Shown here: piece by piece, positions 51,958 to 60,834 of the stretch
Numbering within the stretch: the stretch's first letter is position 1
Layout: each line of letters begins with the position of its first letter
Assembly: GCF_001544555.2 (NCBI RefSeq)
Contig: NZ_FCOK02000056.1
Span: 1-62,925 of the forward strand
Direction of reading: 5' to 3'
Origin: Caballeronia udeis
GTDB lineage: Bacteria; Pseudomonadota; Gammaproteobacteria; Burkholderiales; Burkholderiaceae
Length of the DNA: 62,925 nucleotides
Program-made: the position numbers and the translations under genes
The notes under the pieces: model-generated
What the model was told of the DNA's origin: nothing
What the model saw: only the letters and a program-made list of their open reading frames with translations
The model's database searches: none

Positions 51958-52635
51958 CGCGGAACGGTTGAATTCAGCCGCCGTTTCCTGCGTCCCGTCC
52001 TCTGCTCCTTCTTTTGGTGAGCCGGCGGCGAACACAAAAGGCTGTTGCGGTCCGGGAAACCGGCCGTGACGGCTTTTTATCCCTTTCCGCTGTGCCAATG
52101 GTGAATTTCCCGGAAATTCCCTCGCGCCGGGCCGCCTGGCATCCGACAGGATCCAACCCGCAAGACTTTTCAGCAGCTGCTTCGGAGTTGCGCGCCCTGA
52201 TGTACGACGTCGGTCGGCGAGAGTTTGTCCGTTTCTGATCTTGTTGGCATTCAAGGGCCATGTCCACGCGCTATTTCAGCGGGTTAGTATCGGACATGCG
52301 GTTGCGAACGGTTTTATCGGGCTTGGCGATAGTCCGAACTGAATTTTCGTGCGAAGTTGAACTCCACGGAACGGCGTTGCTCGAATGGGAGCAAACAGTG
52401 CGCGGCGCCATCATCTGGCATCATGACAGCACGCTGGATTGGCGAAGCGCGTGTCACTGACGGGTGCTGCCTGGTGCTGCTTTGTGTTACCGAGCGGCAA
52501 GAAACGGTAGCATTCGGTCAGCGCAAGCTGTTTCACAGGAACTCAATAGCGAGTTTGCCGGCCACGCACTGTGTAATGCATCAAGATTCTGGCGGATCTC
52601 CGCCGGAACAGTCCGAAATACTAACGTCAGGTCGA
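51958..52635. other. Intergenic region with a small palindrome
   Basis: Nearly 680 bases without a recognised gene. GAATTTCC-C-GGAAATTC at 52103-52119 is a perfect palindrome around one base. A short GCCG/CGGC stem with TTTTT at 52063-52078 could be a weak terminator for the small exported gene. The last ~150 bases should hold the promoter of the Hfq-like gene. Confidence 0.45.
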
Positions 52636-52971
52636 ATGAGAATGGCTACAGAACACCAGCAGCAAAGTCAGAGCGATGTGCTGAACGCCGCCCGCAAGGA
52701 GCGCAAACGCGTCGCAATTTTCCTCGTCAATGGGGTCCGGCTGGTTGGTCACATCGAGTCGTTCGACCAGTATCTGGTCATGCTGAGTTCCGCCGCCGGT
52801 ATCCAGGCGGTCTACAAGCATTCGATTTCGACCATCCAGGAAGATACCGGCAAAGCGTTCACCGCCGGAACAGCGCGTACCGGCGCGGGTGCCCCGCGCG
52901 ACGCAGACTCAAAGCGTCCGGTTGCAATTTCCCATAAGCGGCGCTTGCCGACGAATATGGGCAACGAGTGA
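52636..52971 (+). CDS. Divergent Hfq-like RNA chaperone
   Basis: A 111-residue protein with an Sm/Hfq core at about residues 12-68. The match to Hfq is clear: LNAARKERKRVAIFLVNG, then VGHIESFDQYLVML and VYKHSISTI (canonical YKHAIST). Hfq proteins bind sRNAs and A-rich mRNA as hexamers. The distal-side Gln8 and the KHS variant fit a second, non-housekeeping Hfq. The C-terminal tail is long and basic (KRPVAISHKRRLPTN). The housekeeping hfq is normally next to hflX/miaA, which are absent here. The start is at 52636 or the ATG at 52642. Confidence 0.8.
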   Translation: MRMATEHQQQSQSDVLNAARKERKRVAIFLVNGVRLVGHIESFDQYLVMLSSAAGIQAVYKHSISTIQEDTGKAFTAGTARTGAGAPRDADSKRPVAISHKRRLPTNMGNE

Positions 52972-53159
52972 ACGTGAAGTGCCCGGTTCGTGCGTCAGGC
53001 GGAACTGGCGTGTGAGCCACGATTGCAGAGTGGAAAGGCGGCAGTGGGTCGCTGGATCGGTTGAGTGCTGAAAGGCTGGGGAAGGAAAAGCAACAGGAGC
53101 GCGGAGCAGGCGGTTGCGCCATCCCCAATCTGCCCCTCGCGACACTTGGAAAAATGCAT

Positions 53160-53194
53160 AAAAAAGGCGAAGCCCACTGGGCCTCGCCTTTTTT
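53160..53194. terminator. Bidirectional terminator between hfq-like and leftward gene
   Basis: AAAAAAGGCGAAGCCC and GGGCCTCGCCTTTTTT form a stem with a short loop, with A- and T-runs on both sides. It lies between convergent genes ending at 52971 and 53250. Confidence 0.85.
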
Positions 53195-53249
53195 ATGTGC
53201 ATTCACTTGTCATCATTTCGTCACAATATGCTGCCTTGTCTGGTTGTCC

Positions 53250-53780
53250 TCATCGCCCTGAGGACGTTTTCTTGCGCATTACCAGCACTGCGCGCCGCCC
53301 GGCATGCACGATATCTTCACGCGGCTTCTCATCGCGAGCGGGGCGCATTGCAAGATCCAGCGCGTTGACGACCGAATCCAGCCGCGTGTCAGCCGCGACG
53401 GCAGCGCTGTCCGCCTTCATCCCTGCATCCGCGGCATCCGAGGCCAGCGCATGCCGCACGTCGACGGTACGGCACCGGACGTCAAAACCGGTCGCCCGGA
53501 TCAGCGTCTCGCGCGTCTTCCAGAAAACCTCGGCTGCGCGGGTCATGGGTCGCATGGCGACGTATTCAATGCACACCGGATAACCGCGTACCTGAGGGTA
53601 AGCGGTAAGTAGCTGGCCGGAACGGACGTACTGCGTGTAACGATCGATCTTTTTTGTCAGCAACGCAAAATGCGTCGCTGCATCGTCCCAGTCGAGGTCG
53701 TCGAATATGCCGACGTACACGCGCTTGAACAGAATGTTTACGCCGACGTAATCGATAGTGTCCACGTCGAGAAGAGACAT
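53250..53780 (-). CDS. Hypothetical protein, DUF6572-like
   Basis: A 176-residue protein. The N-terminal 70 residues (VDTIDYVGVNILFKRVYV, then DDLDWDDAATHFALLTKKID) resemble the DUF6572 pattern of beta strands followed by a helix. The C-terminal half is charged and low in complexity, likely disordered. ATG at 53780 follows GGGGAAATACC. No function known; the family match is tentative. Confidence 0.6.
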   Translation of the reverse strand: MSLLDVDTIDYVGVNILFKRVYVGIFDDLDWDDAATHFALLTKKIDRYTQYVRSGQLLTAYPQVRGYPVCIEYVAMRPMTRAAEVFWKTRETLIRATGFDVRCRTVDVRHALASDAADAGMKADSAAVAADTRLDSVVNALDLAMRPARDEKPREDIVHAGRRAVLVMRKKTSSGR

Positions 53781-54102
53781 GGTATTTCCCCAGCGCCCGA
53801 TGCCGGGCAAAGATTGCAGGTGCGTATTGTAATGGAATGCGTCATCCTAAATAAGTACGCGGGGCGTGATTGCAACAGTGTACGACCTTCATGCTTCGCG
53901 ACATTCAACATGCTTTGAAATTGATTATTTTGGTGCACAGCTTAAACCAACTTCTTGAAATAGGAGGATACCTAAAAATAGGCCGGGTAGATTGACAGTG
54001 TTCATCCCGAAAAACAAACTGGGTTCACGTTATTTGAACGGTTTGTGCGATTGGATCGGACGGCGCACGAGCAAACCCTTTTTGTCCGGCAGGAGTAGCA
54101 AA
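53781..54102. other. Divergent promoter region before an exported protein gene
   Basis: An AT-rich stretch of about 320 bases. TTGACA at 53992-53997 with CAAACT 17 bases on (54015-54020) could be a promoter for the rightward gene at 54103. The ribosome site CAGGAGTAGC precedes that ATG. Confidence 0.4.
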
Positions 54103-54636
54103 ATGAAATCGAAGTCAAACTCAACCAAGTCAAGAAAGGCCCTCTGGTCCTTCAAGTCCGCGCTGGTTGCGGCTGCGTCATCCATGGTAATGACGGGCGC
54201 GTTCGCAGCGTCAATCGACGGCACCACGTCAGTGCGTATTGGCGGCAAACTGCAGTCGGTGGATATGAACACGCATCAGGTGACGGTCATCAATGCGCGG
54301 GGCGCCGCTGAGGTGTTCAAGGTTGGCGACAATATACCGAACCTCGACAAAATCAAACCCGGTACCAATGTGTTTGGTACGTCCGAGCGCGCGGTCAGGC
54401 TGACGGTGCTCGATTCTTCGACCCTGGCGGCAACGCCTTCGCCGGACGGCAATCAGACTGTGGCCAGCGTAGCACGCGTTGACGGCCGCACGGTGACGCT
54501 CAGGGACACGCAAGGCGCTGAGCTGACGGTGCAGGCGAATTCGCAGAAGGCTGCGGCCACGGTTATTCAGGGTACCCGTGTGCTGGTCGATGTCGTCGAC
54601 GCGAGTTCGCTGAGTTCCGGCAGGGTGCTCAAGTAA
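54103..54636 (+). CDS. Exported hypothetical protein with repeated beta domain
   Basis: A 177-residue protein with a signal peptide (SALVAAASSMVMTGAFAAS). The mature part has two similar units: VRIGGKLQSVDMNTHQVTVI at about 45-65 and VASVARVDGRTVTLRDTQG at about 119-137. Each reads as a beta segment with Gly turn followed by a VLV- or AEVFKVG-like strand. The same layout is seen in the protein encoded at 58911-59498, so the two may be relatives. No named family; OB-like or CusF-like beta-barrel is possible. Confidence 0.65.
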   Translation: MKSKSNSTKSRKALWSFKSALVAAASSMVMTGAFAASIDGTTSVRIGGKLQSVDMNTHQVTVINARGAAEVFKVGDNIPNLDKIKPGTNVFGTSERAVRLTVLDSSTLAATPSPDGNQTVASVARVDGRTVTLRDTQGAELTVQANSQKAAATVIQGTRVLVDVVDASSLSSGRVLK

Positions 54637-55058
54637 AGCAGTCGGATTCCTCCGATTGCCGGTGTTTCGCCGAAACGCCATCATGCGTACCTCGTCGGTG
54701 GTCCGGATCCCCGCCGGATCACGAACGGCAAACCGGCCGGGTAAAACCGGCTGGTTTCGAGCTTCTCCGGAAGTGCGGTAACGCGGCAATCCAGGTACCT
54801 CCGCGACCAGGCGTTATCGCAAAAAAAATCCATCCGGCGCAAGCCGGATGGTTTTTTTTATGTGTCGCGCATTGCGTCTGCTGCCTGAAAGCGCCCCATG
54901 GGCCGGGTGTGAAAATTCGGCATCGTCCTTCGGATTTCACGACGGGTTGAAACCCCCAGCCTTCTGTTTTTCCGAAGACTGGCACCAATAGTGCCGCATT
55001 GTCTGCGGCAGACATCGTCACGAGAATGAACGCGTCGAGTAACACCTGAAGGCGCTCA
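54637..55058. other. Intergenic region with a bidirectional terminator
   Basis: About 420 bases without a recognised gene. The bidirectional hairpin at 54821-54858 is the main structure. Sequence from about 54900 onward leads into gene remnants at 55059. Confidence 0.5.
54821..54858. terminator. Strong hairpin terminator
   Basis: CCATCCGGC (54830-54838) and GCCGGATGG (54843-54851), with loop GCAA, flanked by eight A's on the left and seven T's on the right. Efficient in both directions. Confidence 0.9.
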
Positions 55059-55322
55059 ATGAGCGTACGCACCGTGAGCGCAAAGGTGGTGGCGAACCTT
55101 GGCTGGGACAAGGTCAAGGCTACCCACGTGGTATTTGCGGGTGACACGCTGTATGCGGAGTCCACGGTGTTGGCCAAGCGCAAGTCGGCCAGCAGGCCGA
55201 CACAGGGCATTGTCACGGTTGAGACCAGGGAAATTAATAAGGATGACAAAATAGTGATGATGTTCGAGCGCACGATGCTGATCTACAAGCGCGGCCATTC
55301 CCCGGAAGAAGCGGCCGACTAC
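55059..55322 (+). pseudogene. C-terminal fragment of a MaoC-type (2-methylfumaryl-CoA hydratase-like) dehydratase
   Basis: About 88 codons keep the conserved end of a MaoC-like enzyme: VANLGWDKVKATHVVFAGDT, LYAESTVLAKRKSASRPTQG and FERTMLIYKRGH. The N-terminal part, with the first hot-dog region, is absent. The frame stays open and joins directly to a fragment of another gene after residue ~90. It is read as a remnant; an expressed fusion is unlikely. Confidence 0.6.
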
Positions 55323-55367
55323 TTTTCAAAGAGGGTTGCCAGTCTTGCCAGGCCGGTGACCACGCCG

Positions 55368-55487
55368 CGCCCGGACACGCGCCTGGTAGTCACGGAATAT
55401 GGCGTGGCGAGCCTGAAGGGTTTGTCGTCGACACAACGCGCCACCGGGCTTATCCGTCTCGCCCACCCGACGTTCGCGACACGCTGA
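55368..55487 (+). pseudogene. Fragment of an acetyl-CoA hydrolase/CoA-transferase
   Basis: In the same frame as the MaoC remnant, 40 residues read RLVVTEYGVASLKGLSSTQR and then LIRLAHPTF. This is the C-terminal signature of acetyl-CoA hydrolase/succinyl-CoA:acetate CoA-transferase proteins. The rest of the gene is missing and a stop follows at 55485. Confidence 0.6.
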
Positions 55488-55535
55488 CGGCGCCGGCGCG
55501 TGAACTTCACTTACTTTAAGCCGCGGACATTCATC

Positions 55536-55690
55536 ATGGGCAGGACCATTGCGGATCATCTGGCCAGGACCTGAGCGCGAACAACTTTGCGGAGATCGCG
55601 GCCGCGGCGGGCATCTTCAGCGTTCGAGTGGAACAGTCAGAGGATTTGCCCGATGCATTGGGGCGTGCATTTGCGCGGCCGCGCGGATGA
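55536..55690 (+). pseudogene. Internally deleted thiamine-diphosphate enzyme remnant (PoxB/acetolactate synthase-like)
   Basis: MGRTIADHLAR at 55536 resembles the N-terminus of such enzymes. After a stop the frame shifts, and NFAEIAAAAGIFSVRVEQSE and LPDALGRAFARP (55577-55690) match their C-terminal region. More than 450 residues between are missing. Clear remnant. Confidence 0.55.
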
Positions 55691-55828
55691 AGTCGTCGAG
55701 TTGGCGAACATGCATTTCAGGTGAGCACGCCCGGCGCATTTTGCGGGTACGCGATAAAGTATCCGGCGAACGCCTGGGCGCCAACACATGCCGCTCAGGG
55801 CATGGGACCCCGAGACGAGAGCCTTTTG

Positions 55829-56521
55829 ATGAACAACGACGCAACCGTGACCGTGATGCAGGCGCTGATGTCGCGCCGTTCGATTCGCGCGTTCCTGCCC
55901 GACGCGGTGGACGAAACCACCCTGCGCCAGATCTTCGATCACGCCCGGCGTGCACCGTCGGGCAGCAACACACAGCCGTGGAAGGCTTACGTGCTGACCG
56001 GTGAAGCGCGCGACGCGCTTTCACGGAAGATCCTTGCCGTGTACAACGATTCCGAGGCGGACAAGCTGCACGAAGAGGAATTCGCCTATTACCCGCGCAA
56101 CTGGACGTCGCCGTTCATCGACAGAAGGCGCGAACTCGGCTGGTCGCTGTACTCGCTGCTGGGCATAACACGCGACGATAAAACCCGCATGAAGGCCCAG
56201 CTTGGCCGCAATTTCGAGTTCTTCGGTGCGCCGGCAGGCGTGATTTTCGTGACGGATCGCACCATGGAGCAGGGTTCCTGGCTCGATTACGGCATGTTCC
56301 TGCAGAGTGTCATGCTGATGGCGCGCGCGTTCGGGCTGGATACCTGCCCGCAGGCCGCGTTTAATCGCTACCACCGGATCATCGCGGAACATCTGGCGCT
56401 GCCTGACAACGAGATCGTGGTGTGCGGCATGAGCATCGGTTACGCGGATCTGTCACAACCCGAGAATGCGCTTGTCAGCAAGCGCGAGGAAGTCGACGAT
56501 TTTGTGCGGTTCCTGAAGTGA
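55829..56521 (+). CDS. Nitroreductase-family protein
   Basis: A 230-residue FMN-dependent NAD(P)H oxidoreductase. The FMN-binding start MSRRSIRAFLPDAV (about 14-27), RRAPSGSNTQPWKAYV (40-55) and the second-half YGMFLQSVMLMARAFGLDT are standard. ATG at 55829 after CGAGACGAGAGCC. Typical activities are reduction of nitroaromatics or quinones; the physiological substrate is unknown. Convergence or operon with other genes is not seen. Confidence 0.9.
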   Translation: MNNDATVTVMQALMSRRSIRAFLPDAVDETTLRQIFDHARRAPSGSNTQPWKAYVLTGEARDALSRKILAVYNDSEADKLHEEEFAYYPRNWTSPFIDRRRELGWSLYSLLGITRDDKTRMKAQLGRNFEFFGAPAGVIFVTDRTMEQGSWLDYGMFLQSVMLMARAFGLDTCPQAAFNRYHRIIAEHLALPDNEIVVCGMSIGYADLSQPENALVSKREEVDDFVRFLK

Positions 56522-56756
56522 CGGCGTCACCAACTTGGGGAAATCCCGGTTTTCTGATTTAGTTCTAACGGATGTGCTACACGTTTTTACAAAGAGTTGG
56601 TTAAGATACCCACGCGTGTCCGATGGCTCGCGAACAGGGTTGTAAAGGCGGGATTGTCTGGCACGTAGCGAAGCATGCAGGTCCAGCACGACAAACGCGG
56701 CGGACGCCATGGCGCTGCCGCACCAAAAAAAACCGCTTCTCGTGGAGAATCTCGTT

Positions 56757-57056
56757 ATGTACCGAATCCGCATGGCTGCAATGGCTCTTGTCGTATCAGT
56801 ATCGATCGCTGGGCTGACTGCCCCTGTCGCAATGGCGCAAACCGCCGCCAGCGACACTGGTGCATCCACACCGAAACAGGTGGAGAAAGCGCAACGCAAG
56901 GCCGCCCGAAAGGCTGCCCGCGCGAAGAAGAACGCCGAACTGAAAACTCTGGAAAAGAACGGCTATCAGCCTGGCGGTGACCAGACCAACTACCCGCAAA
57001 ATATTCAGAATGCGGAGAAGAAGGCGGCGGCAGCCAAGGCGGCGTCCGCACCCTGA
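56757..57056 (+). CDS. Small exported Ala/Lys-rich protein
   Basis: Ninety-nine residues. A signal peptide (ALVVSVSIAGLTAPVAMAQ) precedes an alpha-helical Lys/Ala stretch (KQVEKAQRKAARKAARAKKN) and an end with NYPQNIQNAEKKAAAAKAA. Similar small periplasmic proteins, often annotated as DUF4148-like, are common in Burkholderia. The start at 56757 follows CGTGGAGAATCTCGTT. A terminator follows at 57088. Confidence 0.75.
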   Translation: MYRIRMAAMALVVSVSIAGLTAPVAMAQTAASDTGASTPKQVEKAQRKAARKAARAKKNAELKTLEKNGYQPGGDQTNYPQNIQNAEKKAAAAKAASAP

Positions 57057-57087
57057 ACGCAGCCGTTGGACGCAGTGTGACTGTACG

Positions 57088-57118
57088 AAAATAACCCGCT
57101 TTAAGCGGGTTATTTTTT
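57088..57118 (+). terminator. Rho-independent terminator
   Basis: AATAACCCGC and GCGGGTTATT form a 10-bp stem with a TTTAA loop, followed by TTTT. It ends 60 bases after the small exported gene. Confidence 0.88.
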
Positions 57119-57451
57119 CAAGTGACGCGATTGGCTTGGGCGTTCACGCAGGGTTGCCGGCCAAACCCGGATTCCTGTGCAGTTGCAGGCGTGGACGGGT
57201 CAGGCTTGCCGCCGTCTTCACGAAGTGCGACGCTTGACGAATCCTTTATGGCATGCACGTTGCAAGCCGTATAACGACGGTTGGGCACCGGCAGGTTTTT
57301 TGGTGAACCGGTAGAATCGGATGCCGTTTCGGGCCGGGTTTCTCTTCAGACGTTCCAACGTTTTGACCGATCGCGACGGATCGCGACGTTAGCAGTCGCC
57401 AGCCTCAATCTCGGTTGCAACCTACCGGCTTCACCTTCCACCAGGCGGTTT
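57119..57451. other. Intergenic region before the metallophosphoesterase
   Basis: About 330 bases with no recognised gene. An in-frame start at 57281 would extend the downstream protein, but its sequence is not membrane- or domain-like. Promoter signals were not clear. Confidence 0.4.
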
Positions 57452-58624
57452 ATGCGACGTTCCGCGTTTTTTATCCGCGTCATCGGTATCGGGATTCTGT
57501 TTCACGTGTACATAGGCGTGCGCCTGATTCCGGTTGCACCCGTTGGGGCGCCGCTGCGATGGCTCGCGGTGCTTGCGCTCGTGGTTTCGTGCTTGCTGAT
57601 TCCGCTCGGCATGGCCGCGCGCAACATTAGCCAGCAGCCGCTGTCGGATCGTCTTGCATGGATCGGCCTGCTCACCATGGGCTTCTTTTCCTCGCTGCTG
57701 GCGCTGACGTTTCTCCGCGATATCGCGTTGCTTGTCCTGCACCTGATCAGCAGCGTTCACAAGGAGTCGGGCGGCTGGCCTGGGTTTATCGCCTGGAGCG
57801 CGCTTGGCGTGCCGCTGCTCGCCGTGCTGATCACGCTGTTCGGCATCTACAGCGCGCGCCGGCGCGCCGGGGTGAAAAACGTCGATGTGCCTATTGAGAA
57901 CCTGCCTGCCGCGTTGAATGGATTCACCATCGTGCAGATCAGCGATATCCACGTGGGACCGACCATCAAGCGTCATTACGTGGAGAAGATCGTGGCGGCA
58001 GTCAATGCGTTGTCGCCGGACCTGATCGCCGTGACTGGCGACGTCGTCGATGGTTCGGTGCCGCATCTTGCTGCACATACGCGGCCGCTTTCGGACCTGA
58101 AGGCGCGCCATGGCGCGTTCCTGGTCACCGGCAATCATGAGTATTACGCGGGCGCGGACAAGTGGATTGCGGAATTCCGCAGGCTTGGGCTGAAGGTGCT
58201 GCTTAACGAACACGTGGTTGTGAATCACGACGGGGCGCGCGCGGTCGTAGCCGGCGTGACGGACTACGGCGCGGGGAGTTTCGATCCGGCGCACAAAAGC
58301 GATCCGGCCAAGGCCATGTCCGGCGCACCGGCCGACATTGCGTTTCGTCTCCTGCTCGCCCATCAGCCGCGCAGTGCGCCGGCGGCATCGAAAGCGGGTT
58401 TTACGCTGCAATTGTCCGGTCACACGCATGGCGGTCAGTTTTTACCGTGGAATTTCTTCGTCCGGTTACAGCAGCCGTTCGTTGCCGGACTCGAAAAGCT
58501 CAACGGCTTGTGGGTGTATACAAGCCGCGGCACGGGCTACTGGGGACCGCCGATACGGATCGGCGCCCCGTCTGAAATTACGCGTTTGCGTCTGGTGAAC
58601 GTGAGCGGCGCGCAGCCTGCCTGA
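57452..58624 (+). CDS. Membrane-anchored metallophosphoesterase (YkuE/YaeI-like)
   Basis: A 390-residue protein with four hydrophobic segments in the first ~135 residues and a cytoplasmic or periplasmic calcineurin-like domain after them. Its metal motifs are SDIH (164-167), GDVVDG (196-201), GNHE (227-230) and SGHTHGGQ near 325. Relatives hydrolyse UDP-diacylglucosamine or other phosphodiesters, but some are broad. The ATG at 57452 follows CAGGCGGTTT. It has no operon partner. Confidence 0.9.
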   Translation: MRRSAFFIRVIGIGILFHVYIGVRLIPVAPVGAPLRWLAVLALVVSCLLIPLGMAARNISQQPLSDRLAWIGLLTMGFFSSLLALTFLRDIALLVLHLISSVHKESGGWPGFIAWSALGVPLLAVLITLFGIYSARRRAGVKNVDVPIENLPAALNGFTIVQISDIHVGPTIKRHYVEKIVAAVNALSPDLIAVTGDVVDGSVPHLAAHTRPLSDLKARHGAFLVTGNHEYYAGADKWIAEFRRLGLKVLLNEHVVVNHDGARAVVAGVTDYGAGSFDPAHKSDPAKAMSGAPADIAFRLLLAHQPRSAPAASKAGFTLQLSGHTHGGQFLPWNFFVRLQQPFVAGLEKLNGLWVYTSRGTGYWGPPIRIGAPSEITRLRLVNVSGAQPA

Positions 58625-58910
58625 GCATCAGATTTAAATACCAGGCTTTGGCCGGTGTCCTGAAAAGGATGCCGGCGTTGCGTCGAATTCCGGTTGAATC
58701 GAATCGGTCATTATTAAAAATAGAATAACTCCGGTTTTATACATATTTGATTCAATTGTTTGATAATCAGAAATTAACGCGATTTCATGGACAGTGCTCC
58801 GGTGCGCGCTGTATAAATAGCGTTCGCAAATTAATGCGCCGACGCTTCTGAATCGAATTAATAATTCGATTCAGCACGCGATTTTATTTTCCTTCGCCCG
58901 GAGAAACTGC
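58625..58910. promoter_or_regulatory. AT-rich leader with palindrome before 58911 gene
   Basis: An AT-rich 286-base region. TGGACA (58792) and TATAAA (58812) form a possible promoter. Downstream, a 27-base perfect palindrome at 58848-58874 (arms CTGAATCGAATTA and TAATTCGATTCAG around one A) sits in the predicted leader. GGAGAAACTGC precedes the ATG. Confidence 0.45.
58848..58874. repeat. 27-base perfect palindrome
   Basis: Arms CTGAATCGAATTA and TAATTCGATTCAG, 13 bases each, with a single A between, 36 bases before the ATG at 58911. As DNA it could be an operator; as RNA it could form a hairpin before the ribosome site. Confidence 0.8.
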
Positions 58911-59498
58911 ATGAACGCAAAATGGACTGTGGCTTTATCGCTTGCCTTGTTGATGGTGACTGCGCATGTCAGCGCGCAAACCGATCAGCAGCTTTCCAGT
59001 GCCGCAATTCAATCCGCGCTGAATGCCCCGCCCAAGCAGATCCATGCGCAGATTGTCGGGATCGACCCGGTTACGCGAACCCTGACGCTCAAAGGAGCGA
59101 AAGGCCGGGTAATGCCCGTTGTGATCGGCAAGGAAGTGACGAATTTCGACGCCTTGAAGATCGGCGATCGCGTGGATGTACAGGTCAGGGAGTCAATGCT
59201 GGTGAGGGTAGTAAAAGCGTCAGCGAAGGGGGATGAATTGCGAAAACGTGTTGATACCGAGGTTTATGCACCCGCATCGGGTTCTCAGGGTTTTGGCGCC
59301 GTGCACGAAACCGAGATTGTCGCAACAGTGCAGAGTATCAACAACAAGAATAAGACAATTACCCTGCGCGGTCCATGGCGTACAGAAACATTCGATTTAA
59401 GCTCTGAAATAGCAGCGTATAAATTGAAACCGGGCGACACCGTTCACGCTGTATTGATTTCAGCCACGGCGGTGGAAGTCACCCCCACGGCGAAATAA
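58911..59498 (+). CDS. Exported hypothetical protein with two beta modules
   Basis: A 195-residue protein with a signal peptide (ALSLALLMVTAHVSAQ). The first module is about 44-102 (IHAQIVGIDPVTRTLTLKGA through KIGDRVDVQVRE). The second is about 135-190 (IVATVQSINNKNKTITLRGP and KLKPGDTVHAVLI). Each has a strand-turn-strand with a DPxTRTLTL- or NNKNKTITL-like hairpin, then a GD-V strand. The layout parallels the protein at 54103. A metal- or ligand-binding periplasmic role is possible but unproven. Its leader holds the 27-base palindrome. Confidence 0.7.
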   Translation: MNAKWTVALSLALLMVTAHVSAQTDQQLSSAAIQSALNAPPKQIHAQIVGIDPVTRTLTLKGAKGRVMPVVIGKEVTNFDALKIGDRVDVQVRESMLVRVVKASAKGDELRKRVDTEVYAPASGSQGFGAVHETEIVATVQSINNKNKTITLRGPWRTETFDLSSEIAAYKLKPGDTVHAVLISATAVEVTPTAK

Positions 59499-59533
59499 TG
59501 CGTGACGGTGTTTGAAAATCGGCAAACCGCCAG

Positions 59534-60370
59534 TTAAATGCGGATCAGGACCGCGCCGGCCGTGACGAGCGCACACGCCAGCACGCGCCGCGTGGTCAGC
59601 TTTTCGCGCATGAACAGCCAGCCGATCAGAACCGCGAAGATCGAACTGAGCTCGCGCAACGCCGAGACCATTGCAATTGGCAGGTAACGAAACGCGATGA
59701 TCACGATGGTGTACGCGACCATCGCGATCACGCCACCGCCCAGGGCTTGCAGCGAGCGTCGCGGGTCGTCGAGGAACAGGCGGCGCGGGCCGCCGTATCG
59801 GTAGAAAGCCATCGCGGCAAGGGGCACATTGAAGAGGATGTACGCCCACGCGATATAACCGAAGCCGCTGCCCGCCACGCGTACGCCAATGCCATCCACG
59901 ATTGTGTAAGCGGAGATGAACGCGCCCGTCACCAGCGCAGCCGGCACGCTGGCGGTGGCGAAGCGGCGCTGGCGAAAGGCCAGCGAAATGATGCCCACCG
60001 ACACCAGCATCACGCCTGCCAGCGCGATCGGCCGGAGGTGTTCCCCCGCGAATACGAATGCGCCCGCGAACACGAGCAAGGGCGAGAGACCCCGGGCGAT
60101 CGGGTAGATCTGCCCGAAGTCACCGGCCTTGTAGGCTTTCGCGAGCGCGATGCAATAGCCGAGTTGCAAAGCTGCCGATGCCGCGATATACGGCCAGCTC
60201 TCACGCGCCGGCGCGGGCACGAACAGCAACACGACCGCCGAACACACGAGGTAGGGAAAAGACATCATGCCGAACTGCCAGACACGGTCGCCGCTGGTGT
60301 GCAGGAAGGCGTTCCAGGTGGCGTGCAGCAGCGCGGAGAACAGGACGAGCAGGACGATGAAAGGCTGCAT
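59534..60370 (-). CDS. EamA/DMT-family permease
   Basis: A 278-residue inner-membrane protein with about 10 hydrophobic segments and two EamA repeats. Typical end of the second repeat is ELSSIFAVLIGWLFMREKLT. Drug/metabolite exporters of this type carry amino acids, metabolites or drugs; the substrate is not predictable. The ATG at 60370 has no strong ribosome site. Ends convergent with the gene at 58911. Confidence 0.88.
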   Translation of the reverse strand: MQPFIVLLVLFSALLHATWNAFLHTSGDRVWQFGMMSFPYLVCSAVVLLFVPAPARESWPYIAASAALQLGYCIALAKAYKAGDFGQIYPIARGLSPLLVFAGAFVFAGEHLRPIALAGVMLVSVGIISLAFRQRRFATASVPAALVTGAFISAYTIVDGIGVRVAGSGFGYIAWAYILFNVPLAAMAFYRYGGPRRLFLDDPRRSLQALGGGVIAMVAYTIVIIAFRYLPIAMVSALRELSSIFAVLIGWLFMREKLTTRRVLACALVTAGAVLIRI

Positions 60371-60834
60371 CAGGACCGCGGAAAGGGCGACGGCACGGGT
60401 AACCGCGCGCGTGGCAAGGTAGGGCGTTTAGCGGCAAAAAGTGGCAAACGGCGAAGCGCCATTATGACAGAGAACAGGAGCTGCCGGTGTCCCAGGCGAG
60501 CCGCCCGTCGTGACAGTGCCGCCTGACCAGATCCGAAGCGCGTTGCGTTCGGCTCCACGGCGCTTTGCTTTACCTACCCTCACCGAAGCGAAAACCCACG
60601 CGCATAGGTCTTGCAGCAAACCGGTTACATCACAGCCGCCTGGGCTCGCCTCGTCCATGCGATGCATGAGGGTGGCGGCCTTAATGTGGAACTTGGTAGT
60701 TGTGGTGGAGCTTGAAAATTCAGGCGAGGGCTACAGGGGGCGTTTGCGCACCTCATGCCACGTAACCTCGCCAGGAGCTTCATTCGATGTCATTTCAGTC
60801 CGACAGAGTTTTCCCCAGGAACCGCGGAGCATGC
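60371..60834. other. Intergenic region, no gene recognised
   Basis: A 464-base stretch between the leftward EamA gene start and the end of the leftward CBS gene. Open frames present look like chance frames. No strong hairpin or repeat was seen. Confidence 0.4.

Noticed and set aside
53992..54102. An upstream extension of the exported protein at 54103
   Set aside because: It would hide the signal peptide, and the ribosome site CAGGAG is in front of 54103.
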